64,000 bases of DNA, from NCBI GenBank assembly GCA_000752035.1, contig CCFE01000023.1:1-64000 (forward strand), in the 5' to 3' direction. The stretch is from Bacillus rubiinfantis (GTDB lineage Bacteria > Bacillota > Bacilli > Bacillales > Cytobacillaceae). Both the position numbers and the translations under genes were made by a program. The notes under the pieces were generated by a model, which was not told the origin of the DNA, made no database searches, and saw nothing but the letters and a program-made list of their open reading frames with translations. This document shows positions 34,447 through 42,907 of the stretch, piece by piece; position 1 is the first letter of the stretch, and every line of letters starts with the position of its first letter.

Positions 34447-35084
34447 AAATAACTGGCAGGCTGGTAACTTTCAGTCTCGTTTTAGCAATCAATTTTGTAT
34501 ATATATTTTTTTACTATATTCGAGATGGTTATGTGAGTTTTTTGCAGTGGATAGGGTTACCAATAACGTTAATTCTCGCTTGGTTCTTTGGAAGAAAATT
34601 TGATGAGGCGAAATACTTTTCAGAAAAAGATCCGCTTACCGAAATTTATAATAGGAGAATTATTGAACCATTTTTTACAAAAATAACTTCCATTGCTGAT
34701 CGTAATCAACAGATGGTGACCGTATTTCTTATCGATGTAAATAATTTCAAAATGATCAATGATCAATACGGCCATCAAAAAGGCGATGACTTGTTAAAAC
34801 ATCTCGCAAAGCTGTTAGTGAATTGTATGCGGACATCTGATGTTGTGGCCCGTTGGGGTGGCGATGAATTTATTATTATCTGCCCTAATATCACAAATCT
34901 AGCAGCCATTGACGAAATCAATAAACGTATTAATGAGCGTCTTGAGACGTCTACCTTTTTTGATCTTGATATCAGTCTTTCAATTGGATCAGCAACTTAC
35001 CCAAATGAAGGTAAAAATCTTGAACAATTAATTAGAACAGCTGATAAAAAGATGTACAAAATGAAAATTGAAGGTAAAAAATAA
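34443..35084 (+). CDS. membrane diguanylate cyclase (GGDEF)
   Basis: 213 aa from TTG 34443. Two helices (about 7-27 and 33-50) lead into a GGDEF domain. The catalytic RWGGDEF sits at about 137-143. An RxxD inhibitory site (RTSD) ends five residues before it, so product inhibition is expected. It makes c-di-GMP from two GTP. The overlapping upstream gene encodes the opposing HD-GYP enzyme. Confidence 0.92.
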   Translation: MKITGRLVTFSLVLAINFVYIFFYYIRDGYVSFLQWIGLPITLILAWFFGRKFDEAKYFSEKDPLTEIYNRRIIEPFFTKITSIADRNQQMVTVFLIDVNNFKMINDQYGHQKGDDLLKHLAKLLVNCMRTSDVVARWGGDEFIIICPNITNLAAIDEINKRINERLETSTFFDLDISLSIGSATYPNEGKNLEQLIRTADKKMYKMKIEGKK

Positions 35085-35123
35085 AACAGGGACCATCCTA
35101 GTATGGATTGGGCCCCTGTTTTT
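35083..35123 (+). terminator. terminator of the c-di-GMP operon
   Basis: The imperfect stem AAAACAGGG...CCCTGTTTT with internal pairing CCATCC/GGATTGG is followed by TTTATTTT. Confidence 0.8.
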
Positions 35124-35302
35124 ATTTTATCATAGTATATTGATAATGTTCGACTGGATCTGGTGATTATTCAGTTTTTTTCCTATTCCCTTTTTATAGT
35201 TTTAAAAAAATGCAAGTAAAAGTAGAACAATCATAAAAAAATGGGCAAACTTTACTAGAACCAAGTTTTTTTTAAAATTTATCAATAAAAGGATGTGTTT
35301 CC

Positions 35303-35740
35303 ATGAAGGATAAAGAAATTGTCGTGGAGGAATTAAACACCTTATTACGAGGGACATTCATGGGAATCCGGTCGTTAGAACACCATATTGAAAAATTAGA
35401 AGACGAGAAAATAAAGAAAATATTTCAATTTATGCAGCAGGAGTATAAGAGAAATGCGGAAAAAATAGCCGAGCGAATTCAAAATTTACAAGGGACCCCA
35501 GCTGATAGTGAAGGGATTACCGGGAAAATGCATAGCTATCTGCATAAAATGATGGTTTCAGGTGATACGAGAGAAATCATTACAGATGCTTTGAAAGGGA
35601 TTAATCAATACGGGATTGAATATTCTGAGGAGCTTGTAAAAGGCGATTTGGACGAGGAGAGTAAACGAATTGTCGAGCAAGTTATTGATACAAATCGAAA
35701 ACAAGCTGTTGAATTACGGCGATTGCTTCAAGATGCGTAA
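35303..35740 (+). CDS. DUF2383-type four-helix-bundle protein
   Basis: 145 aa, soluble and helical, with the pattern of ferritin-like DUF2383/PA2169 proteins. It opens VVEELNTLLRGTFMGIRSLEHHIEKL and has a later heptad-rich DTNRKQAVELRRLL. Two Glu/His-bearing helices are present, but a complete di-iron set is not obvious. The role is unknown; some members relate to stress and sporulation. It is a single gene with a downstream hairpin. Confidence 0.72.
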   Translation: MKDKEIVVEELNTLLRGTFMGIRSLEHHIEKLEDEKIKKIFQFMQQEYKRNAEKIAERIQNLQGTPADSEGITGKMHSYLHKMMVSGDTREIITDALKGINQYGIEYSEELVKGDLDEESKRIVEQVIDTNRKQAVELRRLLQDA

Positions 35741-35745
35741 AAAAA

Positions 35746-35782
35746 ACAAGACCAACTAGCTACTAGCTAAAATTGGTCTTGT
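35746..35782. terminator. terminator between convergent genes
   Basis: The stem ACAAGACCAA / TTGGTCTTGT encloses an internal CTAGCTACTAGC. Confidence 0.75.
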
Positions 35783-35808
35783 AACGCTTCATTCGAAGTT
35801 AACCCCGA

Positions 35809-37047
35809 TTAGGCAGCTTTTTTAAGTACGATTTTTTTACCTTGTTTCCGCCATTTTCGGAATTCAGCACTTGCTGTAAATAGTACATCTGTTGAAGAGT
35901 TGATTGCTGTTTCACATGAATCCTGGACGACACCGACAATAAAGCCTACCCCAACGACTTGCATTGCTACATCTGCAGGGATTCCAAATAGGCTGCAGGC
36001 TAACGGAATCAATAATAATGATCCTCCGGCAACTCCAGAAGCACCACAGGCGCATACTGCTGAAAGTACACTTAGAATAATAGCTGTAGGAATGTCAACG
36101 GAAATTCCCAGGGTGTGTACAGCAGCCAAAGTCAAAACAGAAATTGTTACCGCGGCACCAGCCATATTAATGGTTGCTCCTAATGGAATAGATACCGAAT
36201 ACGTATCTTTATCTAAACCTAACTTCTCACATAACTTCATATTAACCGGAATGTTTGCCGCTGAACTGCGGGTAAAAAATGCTGTAATTCCACTCTCCCG
36301 TAAACAAGTAAAAACTAATGGAAATGGATTTTGTCGAATCATTACAAAAACAATCAACGGATTTACGATAAACGCGACGAATGCCATACAGCCAACTAAA
36401 AGCGCCAGCAGCTTTCCGTAGCCTATTAAGGCGTCCATACCATTTGTGGTAATAGATTCAAAAACAAGACCCATAATCCCTAATGGTGCAAACTTGATTA
36501 CCCATGTAACCACCTTTGAAATAGCATCAGAGAAATTAGCAATCAGCGTTTTTGTCGTGTCAGTTGCATTTTTCAAGGCAAAGCCAAGAACAATTGCCCA
36601 AGACAAGATCCCAATATAGTTCGCATTGAAGATTGCTTTTACCGGATTATCTACAACGTTTAACAGCAATGTTTTGAGAACCTCTGTTACACCACCCGGA
36701 GCTGTTACATTCTCAGCACCGGCACCCAGTTTTAAGCTTACTGGGAAAATAAAACTAACCACTACCGCAAACAAACCTGCTAAAAAGGTCCCTAAAAGAT
36801 ACAAACCAACAATTGATTTCATATTTGTTTTGTGACCGCTCTTATGCTGAGCGATAGCCGACATTACCAAAAATAATACCAAAACAGGTGCAACAGCCTT
36901 TAAGGCCCCTACAAATAAAGAACCGAAAATGACTAGCGGTTTTGCTGTTTCAGGAATCGTTAAGGCGAGAACAATTCCAACGATCAAGCCGATAATAATT
37001 TGCTTCACTAAACTCAAACGATTCCATTTTTTAAAAAACTTTTTCAT
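35809..37047 (-). CDS. sstT: Na+/serine-threonine symporter SstT
   Basis: 412 aa, DAACS family. The N-terminus (LSLVKQIIIGLIVGIVLALTIP), the serine-rich reentrant loop (FTRSSAANIPVNMKLCEKLGL) and the NMAGAAVTISV and GVGFIVGVVQDSCETAINSSTDVLF segments match SstT. It imports L-serine and L-threonine with sodium. It is monocistronic; a copy of the dispersed repeat lies just upstream. Confidence 0.95.
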   Translation of the reverse strand: MKKFFKKWNRLSLVKQIIIGLIVGIVLALTIPETAKPLVIFGSLFVGALKAVAPVLVLFLVMSAIAQHKSGHKTNMKSIVGLYLLGTFLAGLFAVVVSFIFPVSLKLGAGAENVTAPGGVTEVLKTLLLNVVDNPVKAIFNANYIGILSWAIVLGFALKNATDTTKTLIANFSDAISKVVTWVIKFAPLGIMGLVFESITTNGMDALIGYGKLLALLVGCMAFVAFIVNPLIVFVMIRQNPFPLVFTCLRESGITAFFTRSSAANIPVNMKLCEKLGLDKDTYSVSIPLGATINMAGAAVTISVLTLAAVHTLGISVDIPTAIILSVLSAVCACGASGVAGGSLLLIPLACSLFGIPADVAMQVVGVGFIVGVVQDSCETAINSSTDVLFTASAEFRKWRKQGKKIVLKKAA

Positions 37048-37068
37048 AACACTTCCTCCAATTTTAAT

Positions 37069-37098
37069 AAAGTGAAACTTACATTGAGGCGGGATAAA
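37069..37098 (+). repeat. dispersed repeat, short form (copy 2)
   Basis: AAAGTGAAACTT...GAGGCGGGATAAA, with a 5-nt middle. It lies 21 bp upstream of the sstT start, in the sstT 5' region. The rest of the gap to 37368 is AT-rich without a clear element. Confidence 0.65.
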
Positions 37099-37368
37099 AT
37101 TGCTAGTTTTATTGGCCTTTGACTGTAGGCTTTATTCTAATAAGTAGTATTATAGTGAATATTTAGATATATTACAATAACAAAATAAAATACAGAAACT
37201 TATGAAATTTGGTAATAATGCGATAAATTATTCCCTACTACATTATATAAACCCTATGCATCTGCTTGATATTATCGAAAACTATGCTGCCTCGGTATAT
37301 TTGTTATAATAAGTTTGATCAATTTGCTTTGAACTATCATCACGATTTTACCAGTAGGAGGATTTAAC

Positions 37369-38361
37369 ATGTCACAAGTTTTTCAAGCATTCATTGTCGA
37401 TAAACGAAATCAGCAGTTTGAAGCAGGTATTCAAGAGCTTTCGCTTAATGACCTGCCAGAGGGAGAAGTATTAATCCGCGTTCAATATTCCGGTATTAAT
37501 TATAAGGATAGTCTTGCTTCTATTCCTGATGGCAATATTGTTAAAGCCTACCCATTTGTACCAGGAATTGATTTAGCCGGGGTTGTTGTTTCATCTACTG
37601 AACCAGCATTTCGCGAAGGAGACGAAGTAATTGCCACTAGTTATGAAATCGGTGTTTCTCATTTTGGCGGATATAGTGAATATGCTCGGATTCCTGCTAA
37701 ATGGGTTGTTCCGTTGCCAACAGGGCTCACTTTGAAGGAAGCTATGACTATTGGGACTGCCGGATTTACTGCGGCATTATCGGTACGGCGGCTCGAAGAA
37801 AATGGTCTCAAACCTGACAAAGGGAAAGTTCTAGTTACTGGTGCAACCGGCGGTGTGGGCAGTTTTGCGGTGTCCATCCTTGCTAAATTAGGCTACCAAG
37901 TTGAAGCAAGTACTGGTAAGAATACACAACAGAGATATTTATTGGATTTAGGGGCATCTGCGGTTATATCACGAGAAGAAGTATATGATGGAAAAATACG
38001 AGCTCTAGGAAAACAGAAATGGGCAGCCGCCATCGACCCTGTGGGCGGGGAATTTTTAGCTTCTGTCTTGAGCCAAGTCCAATATGGCGGCTCTGTCGCT
38101 GTAAGCGGCTTAACTGGAGGCCCAAAGGTTCCTACAACAGTATTTCCATTTATCCTAAGGGGAGTTAATTTACTTGGAATTGACTCGGTCTATTGTCCAA
38201 TGGAAACACGAGTAAACATTTGGAATCGGCTCGCAAGTGACTACAAACCAGCAAACCTTGAGGCACTAATACAGCAGGAAATTACACTGGAGCAGCTGCC
38301 AACCATCCTCCCCACTCTCTTAAAGGGCGAGGCAGTCGGAAGAACGATTGTCAGAATTTAA
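37369..38361 (+). CDS. AcuI/YhfP-type zinc-independent quinone oxidoreductase
   Basis: 330 aa, medium-chain dehydrogenase/reductase fold. YSGINYKDSLAS and the NADPH loop LVTGATGGVGSFAVSILAKLGY (about residue 150) place it with YhfP and acrylyl-CoA reductase AcuI. The zinc ligands of alcohol dehydrogenases are missing. It probably reduces an activated alkene such as acryloyl-CoA with NADPH. AGGAGG precedes ATG 37369. Confidence 0.9.
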   Translation: MSQVFQAFIVDKRNQQFEAGIQELSLNDLPEGEVLIRVQYSGINYKDSLASIPDGNIVKAYPFVPGIDLAGVVVSSTEPAFREGDEVIATSYEIGVSHFGGYSEYARIPAKWVVPLPTGLTLKEAMTIGTAGFTAALSVRRLEENGLKPDKGKVLVTGATGGVGSFAVSILAKLGYQVEASTGKNTQQRYLLDLGASAVISREEVYDGKIRALGKQKWAAAIDPVGGEFLASVLSQVQYGGSVAVSGLTGGPKVPTTVFPFILRGVNLLGIDSVYCPMETRVNIWNRLASDYKPANLEALIQQEITLEQLPTILPTLLKGEAVGRTIVRI

Positions 38362-38371
38362 TCATTAAAAA

Positions 38372-38412
38372 GGACTGTCTTAACCTTGTAAAATACAAGT
38401 GAGGACAGTCCG
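38372..38412. terminator. hairpin after the AcuI-like gene
   Basis: GGACTGTC and GGACAGTCC arms enclose a smaller CTTGTA/TACAAG hairpin. There is no U-tract, so its role is uncertain. Confidence 0.5.
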
Positions 38413-38464
38413 GTGTAACGTTAAGACAATAATTTTTTAATAGCACCCGAAAAATGCAGCTTTA

Positions 38465-39154
38465 TTATTTTAACGTCCAACCGCCCTTTTCAATAAACCC
38501 AACGACTTCAGTAATTCTGTCTTTTGTTCCTTCAGCACAGACATAATGATATTTATTATCCTCAGCTTGAAAAATCCAGGCAACTAGAAAATAGGTCCCA
38601 CTTTTGTAATTCGCATAAATCTGTGCTGCCTGATAGTTTCCTAGCTTCACCATCGCCCCTTTAATATCCTTTCCGCCATTTTTTTGGATATTGGCCGCCA
38701 CGATATTTGCATAATCTTCAAGCTTTGCATCCGCTCCTAAATCTTGAAAGACATTCAATGAGATAATTTGCCCAGTGTCAGGACTGCTTACTTGAAAGCT
38801 GGTGTTAGGATTCAAATCTTTAAAATTCACCCATTCTTTTGGAACCTTAACATACCCATAGCCTTCTTTACCAACCTTTTTCATGTTGTCAGCGTTAACA
38901 GTCGCGGTCTTTGACCCATTTTTTTGGTTGTTCCCAGGAGGGTTTTCTATTTCACTACTATTATCGTCTTTAGCTTCACTGCTCTCGTTTCCTTCAACAG
39001 AAATGTCCTCCTCTTTATGCTTCACCTCATCCTTCTTGACTTCGGTGCTTTCAGCATTTTCTTTCCCATCTGTGTCCTGATGGTTGGAACAAGCTGAAAC
39101 GCTTAGTAGCAGCATAAACACGACTATCCCTTTAAAAAACAATTTATAACTCAA
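38465..39154 (-). CDS. lipoprotein with PsbP-like or unknown C-terminal domain
   Basis: 229 aa. The signal peptide (FFKGIVVFMLLLSVSAC) ends in a lipobox with Cys22. An acidic, low-complexity linker (about 25-85, rich in Glu, Lys, Ser, Asn) leads to a C-terminal domain beginning near GYGYVKVPKEW and ending FIEKGGWTLK. The YVKVPKEWVNF...SPDTGQIISLNVF layout recalls PsbP/DUF1795-like surface proteins, without certainty. The start is TTG 39154 after GGGAGAGGG. Confidence 0.75.
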   Translation of the reverse strand: MSYKLFFKGIVVFMLLLSVSACSNHQDTDGKENAESTEVKKDEVKHKEEDISVEGNESSEAKDDNSSEIENPPGNNQKNGSKTATVNADNMKKVGKEGYGYVKVPKEWVNFKDLNPNTSFQVSSPDTGQIISLNVFQDLGADAKLEDYANIVAANIQKNGGKDIKGAMVKLGNYQAAQIYANYKSGTYFLVAWIFQAEDNKYHYVCAEGTKDRITEVVGFIEKGGWTLK

Positions 39155-39293
39155 GCAATCCCTCTCCCTTAATGTAATTCAATTTTTTGGTAATCAGTAA
39201 TACTGATGATATCATAAAGAGCTGCTGCCAAGAATATAATTTTCCATTTTAGGGTAAAAGGTCCTGCATTCATTTTTTTAAGACGTAAAAAAG

Positions 39294-39331
39294 CCCCTTG
39301 TCTGTGCGGTTGCACGCATTATGAACAAGGG
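39294..39331 (-). terminator. terminator of the threonine aldolase gene
   Basis: CCCTTGT/ACAAGGG arms enclose a GTGC-GGTT-GCAC hairpin. The minus-strand exit reads GCTTTTTT. Confidence 0.8.
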
Positions 39332-39371
39332 ACTCATTTATATCAGCATGTTCTAATTTCCTGTTAAAGTA

Positions 39372-40403
39372 TTACAAATATAAATTTTTCCTTACATCTT
39401 GTACAAATTCCTCCACTGCTTCTTTTGGTGTTGCCCATGATGTAACAAGACGAATTGCGGAGTGGTCAGAATCAACTTTTTCCCAAATGTGAAAGGCATA
39501 GTTTTTCTGTAATTCACTTATGACTGCATTCGGTAAAATCGGAAATAGTTGGTTAGAAGGTGAAGCGGTAAGAAACTGAATATTAACCTTTCTTAGTTCG
39601 ACTCTAAGCCAATCGGCCATTTTATTAGCGTTTTCAGCTAATTCAAAGAACAAATTATCGCGAAATAGCTCGAGAAACTGGATTCCCAATAATCTACCCT
39701 TGGCCATCAGTCCCCCTTTTTGCTTAATATGAAAACGGAAATCTGCTTTCAAAGAATCTTGACAAATAACTAATGCTTCTCCAAGTAAAGCACCGTTTTT
39801 GGTACCGCCGATATAAAATGCGTCTACCATTTCAGGTAAGTCACGCAGTGTAAGATCATTACCCTGAGAACAAAGTGCCGATCCCAATCTAGCCCCATCC
39901 ATATACAATATGAGCTGATGCTCACGGCAGAATTGGCTCAATTCTATCAGTTCTTTTTTCAAATAAATAGTGCCAATCTCAGTTGAGTTAGATATGTATA
40001 CGAGCTTAGGCTTTACCATATGTTCATCGGAATGATAATCAAGTACCGTTTGAATTAAAGAAGGTGTCAGTTTCCCGTCTTCCGTCTTTACAGATAAAAC
40101 CTTATGGCCGGTTGCTTCAATCGCCCCAGTTTCATGGGTAAAAATATGCCCGCTTTCGGCTGCGATTGCTGCCTCATGCGGTCGTAAAAACGCGGAAATC
40201 GCTGTTAAATTGGTTTGCGTCCCGCCAACCATCAAGTGTATATCCACGTTTGCTTGTCCAAGTTTTTCTATTATTAATTCTCTTGCTTGATTTGAAAAGC
40301 GATCTTCCCCATATCCCTCGTCCTGTTCAAGATTGGTGTTCATTAGTGCCTGAAGAATTCGCGGATGAGCACCTTCACTGTAATCGGTTTTAAAGCTATA
40401 CAT
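39372..40403 (-). CDS. low-specificity threonine aldolase (beta-eliminating lyase family)
   Basis: 343 aa, PLP fold type I. The N-terminal FKTDYSEGAHPRILQALM, active-site lysine in YIGGTKNGALLGEAL, and the DGARLGSAL metal/PLP loop match LtaA/LtaE enzymes, which split threonine into glycine and acetaldehyde. It is monocistronic. Confidence 0.92.
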   Translation of the reverse strand: MYSFKTDYSEGAHPRILQALMNTNLEQDEGYGEDRFSNQARELIIEKLGQANVDIHLMVGGTQTNLTAISAFLRPHEAAIAAESGHIFTHETGAIEATGHKVLSVKTEDGKLTPSLIQTVLDYHSDEHMVKPKLVYISNSTEIGTIYLKKELIELSQFCREHQLILYMDGARLGSALCSQGNDLTLRDLPEMVDAFYIGGTKNGALLGEALVICQDSLKADFRFHIKQKGGLMAKGRLLGIQFLELFRDNLFFELAENANKMADWLRVELRKVNIQFLTASPSNQLFPILPNAVISELQKNYAFHIWEKVDSDHSAIRLVTSWATPKEAVEEFVQDVRKNLYL

Positions 40404-40472
40404 CGTACTGCCTCCAATATAATTTTTTTCTGCATCATCATCTTACCACAGCAAAAAGATATTTTTTATCAT

Positions 40473-40522
40473 AAAGTGAAACTTCCGTCAATTGGTGTTT
40501 TACAAACCCGTTATGCGGGATA
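40473..40522 (+). repeat. dispersed repeat, long form (copy 3)
   Basis: AAAGTGAAACTTC...GTGTTTTACAAACCCGTTATGCGGGATA. The CCCG/CGGG arms at the right form a small hairpin. It lies 80 bp from copy 4 in the same orientation. Confidence 0.75.
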
Positions 40523-40552
40523 GATTTTCAACTAATTGGAAACAATATCCTT

Positions 40553-40607
40553 AAAAGTGAAACTTCAATCAGTATGGGGGTTTTACAGTCCGTTAATGCG
40601 GGATAAA
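40553..40607 (+). repeat. dispersed repeat, long form (copy 4)
   Basis: AAAGTGAAACTTC...GGGGGTTTTACAGTCCGTTAATGCGGGATA. It is the same layout as copy 3, ending 20 bp before the CBO0543-type gene. Confidence 0.75.
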
Positions 40608-40626
40608 AAATAAATGAGGAATATTC

Positions 40627-41139
40627 ATGTATTTACTATTTGTTCTTGGGGTTTATATAATCTTTGCTAAGCTGTTTGTCGATTGGAAAAGATGGAGAGA
40701 ATTTTATCCAACGATTCAATTTTATATCATCTGTAATTTACTTTATAATTTTATTTTCTATCAGCATACCCTCTGGAGATATAAAGCGGTAACTGTGCCA
40801 TGGCTTAACCACACGCTGATTGAGATTGCTTTTTCATTTTTTATTTTACCTGTAGTGTTATTGATTTATCTACAGTATTTTCCAAAAGGATATAAAAAAT
40901 ATCTTTACGTTGGTATTTGGATAGCATATTTTTCATTGATTGAATATCTCTTTATGAAGAAAGGGTTATTTATTTATGAACATGGCTGGAACATATGGTG
41001 GTCTACTCTTTTTAACCTGATTACATTTATGATTATCCGCCTTCATTACAAAAACACCTTGCTCGCCTATCTCATTTCAATACCAATTATTTTTATACTG
41101 CTACTATTTTTCCATCCTTCACTACAAGAATTAAAATAG
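40627..41139 (+). CDS. CBO0543-family membrane protein
   Basis: 170 aa with about five helices, rich in Trp, Tyr and Phe. The patterned segments WKRWREFYPTIQFYIICNLL, WLNHTLIEIAFSFFILPV and HGWNIWWSTLFNLITFMIIRLHY match the CBO0543 family of Firmicutes, of unknown function. It is followed 11 nt later by a 30-aa membrane peptide gene. Confidence 0.78.
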   Translation: MYLLFVLGVYIIFAKLFVDWKRWREFYPTIQFYIICNLLYNFIFYQHTLWRYKAVTVPWLNHTLIEIAFSFFILPVVLLIYLQYFPKGYKKYLYVGIWIAYFSLIEYLFMKKGLFIYEHGWNIWWSTLFNLITFMIIRLHYKNTLLAYLISIPIIFILLLFFHPSLQELK

Positions 41140-41150
41140 CAGGTGATGAT

Positions 41151-41243
41151 TTGGATTCAATCTCCACCCCGCTTTTTATCACGCTTCTGGCATGCATTTA
41201 TCTTGGCATGGCCTTGTATTTAACTAGGCGTAATAAAAAGTAA
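41151..41243 (+). CDS. 30-aa single-helix membrane peptide
   Basis: TTG 41151 follows AGGTGAT at good spacing, 11 nt after the CBO0543-type stop. The product is MDSISTPLFITLLACIYLGM followed by ALYLTRRNKK. That is one membrane helix with a basic cytosolic end. Too short for routine gene calling. Its placement suggests co-translation with the upstream membrane protein. Function is unknown. Confidence 0.6.
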   Translation: MDSISTPLFITLLACIYLGMALYLTRRNKK

Positions 41244-41399
41244 TAACAACAATTTGTATCCTCTTAGCTTGTCTATTGAGGATTGTTAAATTTATGTAAG
41301 TAAATCTAACATGCCAAAAGTCGGAATGTAAAAATGTGAAACTAGAATGGATTTTTGTTCGTATATTGTGTTAAAGCGTATTAAAGGAGTCGAATCACA

Positions 41400-42221
41400 T
41401 TGCCTTCAGCTGATACTATTGATTGTTTAAAACAAGAATTAACGAAAATAGAAAAATGGGAAAAAGACCAAAAGGGGCTTTGGTTCTGGGAAAAAATCGG
41501 TCGCCTTCCCTTTGCTCTACTCGACAAATTAACTCCTAAATTTATTCAAGATAAAATTGGAGTGGCCATTGACGAACTGGGCAGCTACATACAAACGGGT
41601 GGTCAGTATTTGGTAAATGAAAATACAATTTATAAATATTTCTCTACAGAAGGCCAAGTAACAGACCTGACACAACTGCAACAGCTCCCGTTAAAGAGAA
41701 TGGATTTGGCAGCAGAGCAGCTCGTCCAATCGCGAAAAAAGGCAGCAACGATTCAAGGGGCAACAACCGGAATTGGCGGTATTTTCACCCTAGCAATTGA
41801 CATACCTGTGTTGCTTGGACTGCAACTAAAAGTTCTACAAGAAATTGCATTATGCTATGGTTACGATCCCAATGATAAGCTTGAAAGAGTCTTCATTGTA
41901 AAGTGTTTACAATTCACTTCCTCCGATATTGTTGGAAAACAAGCGATTCTAGAAGACCTAACAAATTTCAACTCAGAAGGTAAAAACAACCGAATGATTT
42001 CACAGCTTCAGGGGTGGCGTGAGGTGGTTATGACCTACCGGGATAATTTCGGTTGGAAAAAGCTGTTCCAGCTTGTTCCAATTGCCGGCGTTGTATTTGG
42101 TGCGTTTATTAACCGCTCCTCGATTAGCGATGTTGCTGAGACCGGGATTATGTTATATCGGAAACGCAGAATCTTAGAGCGCTTGCAACAACTTCAGGAC
42201 AATGACAGGCTAGATTTATAA
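41400..42221 (+). CDS. EcsC-domain protein
   Basis: 273 aa. The start is TTG 41400, 10 nt after AAAGGAG. The EcsC family pattern is visible: an N-terminal helix with WEKDQKGLWFWEKIG, a central amphipathic GATTGIGGIFTLAIDIPVLLGLQLK, and LCYGYDP...ERVFIVKCLQF. EcsC proteins are linked to ABC-exporter (EcsAB) systems and membrane stress, but no ecsAB lies here. It is a single gene. Confidence 0.85.
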   Translation: MPSADTIDCLKQELTKIEKWEKDQKGLWFWEKIGRLPFALLDKLTPKFIQDKIGVAIDELGSYIQTGGQYLVNENTIYKYFSTEGQVTDLTQLQQLPLKRMDLAAEQLVQSRKKAATIQGATTGIGGIFTLAIDIPVLLGLQLKVLQEIALCYGYDPNDKLERVFIVKCLQFTSSDIVGKQAILEDLTNFNSEGKNNRMISQLQGWREVVMTYRDNFGWKKLFQLVPIAGVVFGAFINRSSISDVAETGIMLYRKRRILERLQQLQDNDRLDL

Positions 42222-42285
42222 CAATAGCCTAACAAAAAAGTTGGAACGACAATGATGGTTTGATTGCCGTTCCAGCTTTTACTAA

Positions 42286-42906
42286 TTAATTATTTTGTTT
42301 TTCTAGAGTATCGATACGCGCTAGCAGCTCTTCCCGCAGCTTTTCATTTAACTGATATCGCTCCTCAAGCAGTTCCTCTAAGAGACTATTTCTAAGTTCA
42401 AGTGAGATTGGCAGTTTTTTCAATTTTCTCCTGGATTGTGCCAGAAACGAAAGATAGTTTTCCCATGTCGAATCAAACTGTGACTCTAATTCTTGTTTTA
42501 TTTTTCGCGCAAGCTTAGGGCTGGCACCATTGGTTGTCACCGCAATTTGCAAATGCCCGCGCCTCAGAGTTGCTGGAAAAATAACATTTCCTTCCTCTGC
42601 CTCATCTACGACACAAACTAAGTGATGTGCTGAAAGCTGACGGGCCCAAGTTTTATTAAATGTACGGTCATTTGTGGCCAAAATAACCAAAAATGCATCA
42701 GAAAGGTCAGAATAGTGTGCTTTACGTCGGATAAGTTGATACCCCTTTTCCTCTGATAACTGGAGTACAGTCTCATGGAATTCGGGAGCAATAAAGGTAA
42801 GATCCGGTTTTTCTGTTGCTAAGGTGCTTCCCTTCCTGGCTGCAATCTTGCCTCCGCCGATAATGACAACTTTTTTCCCTGCTAAATCAATAAACAATGG
42901 CTGCAT
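42286..42906 (-). CDS. precorrin-2 dehydrogenase / sirohydrochlorin ferrochelatase-type protein
   Basis: 206 aa, cytosolic. The NAD-binding start LFIDLAGKKVVIIGGGKIAARK, the ILATNDRTFN motif, and TLRRGHLQIAVTTNGASPKLARKIK match SirC/YlnF, the dehydrogenase of siroheme synthesis. In this group the ferrochelatase may be a separate protein. It begins 1 nt after the pepF stop, so it is co-transcribed with pepF, although no obvious pathway link exists. Confidence 0.9.
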   Translation of the reverse strand: MQPLFIDLAGKKVVIIGGGKIAARKGSTLATEKPDLTFIAPEFHETVLQLSEEKGYQLIRRKAHYSDLSDAFLVILATNDRTFNKTWARQLSAHHLVCVVDEAEEGNVIFPATLRRGHLQIAVTTNGASPKLARKIKQELESQFDSTWENYLSFLAQSRRKLKKLPISLELRNSLLEELLEERYQLNEKLREELLARIDTLEKQNN

Positions 42907-42907
42907 A

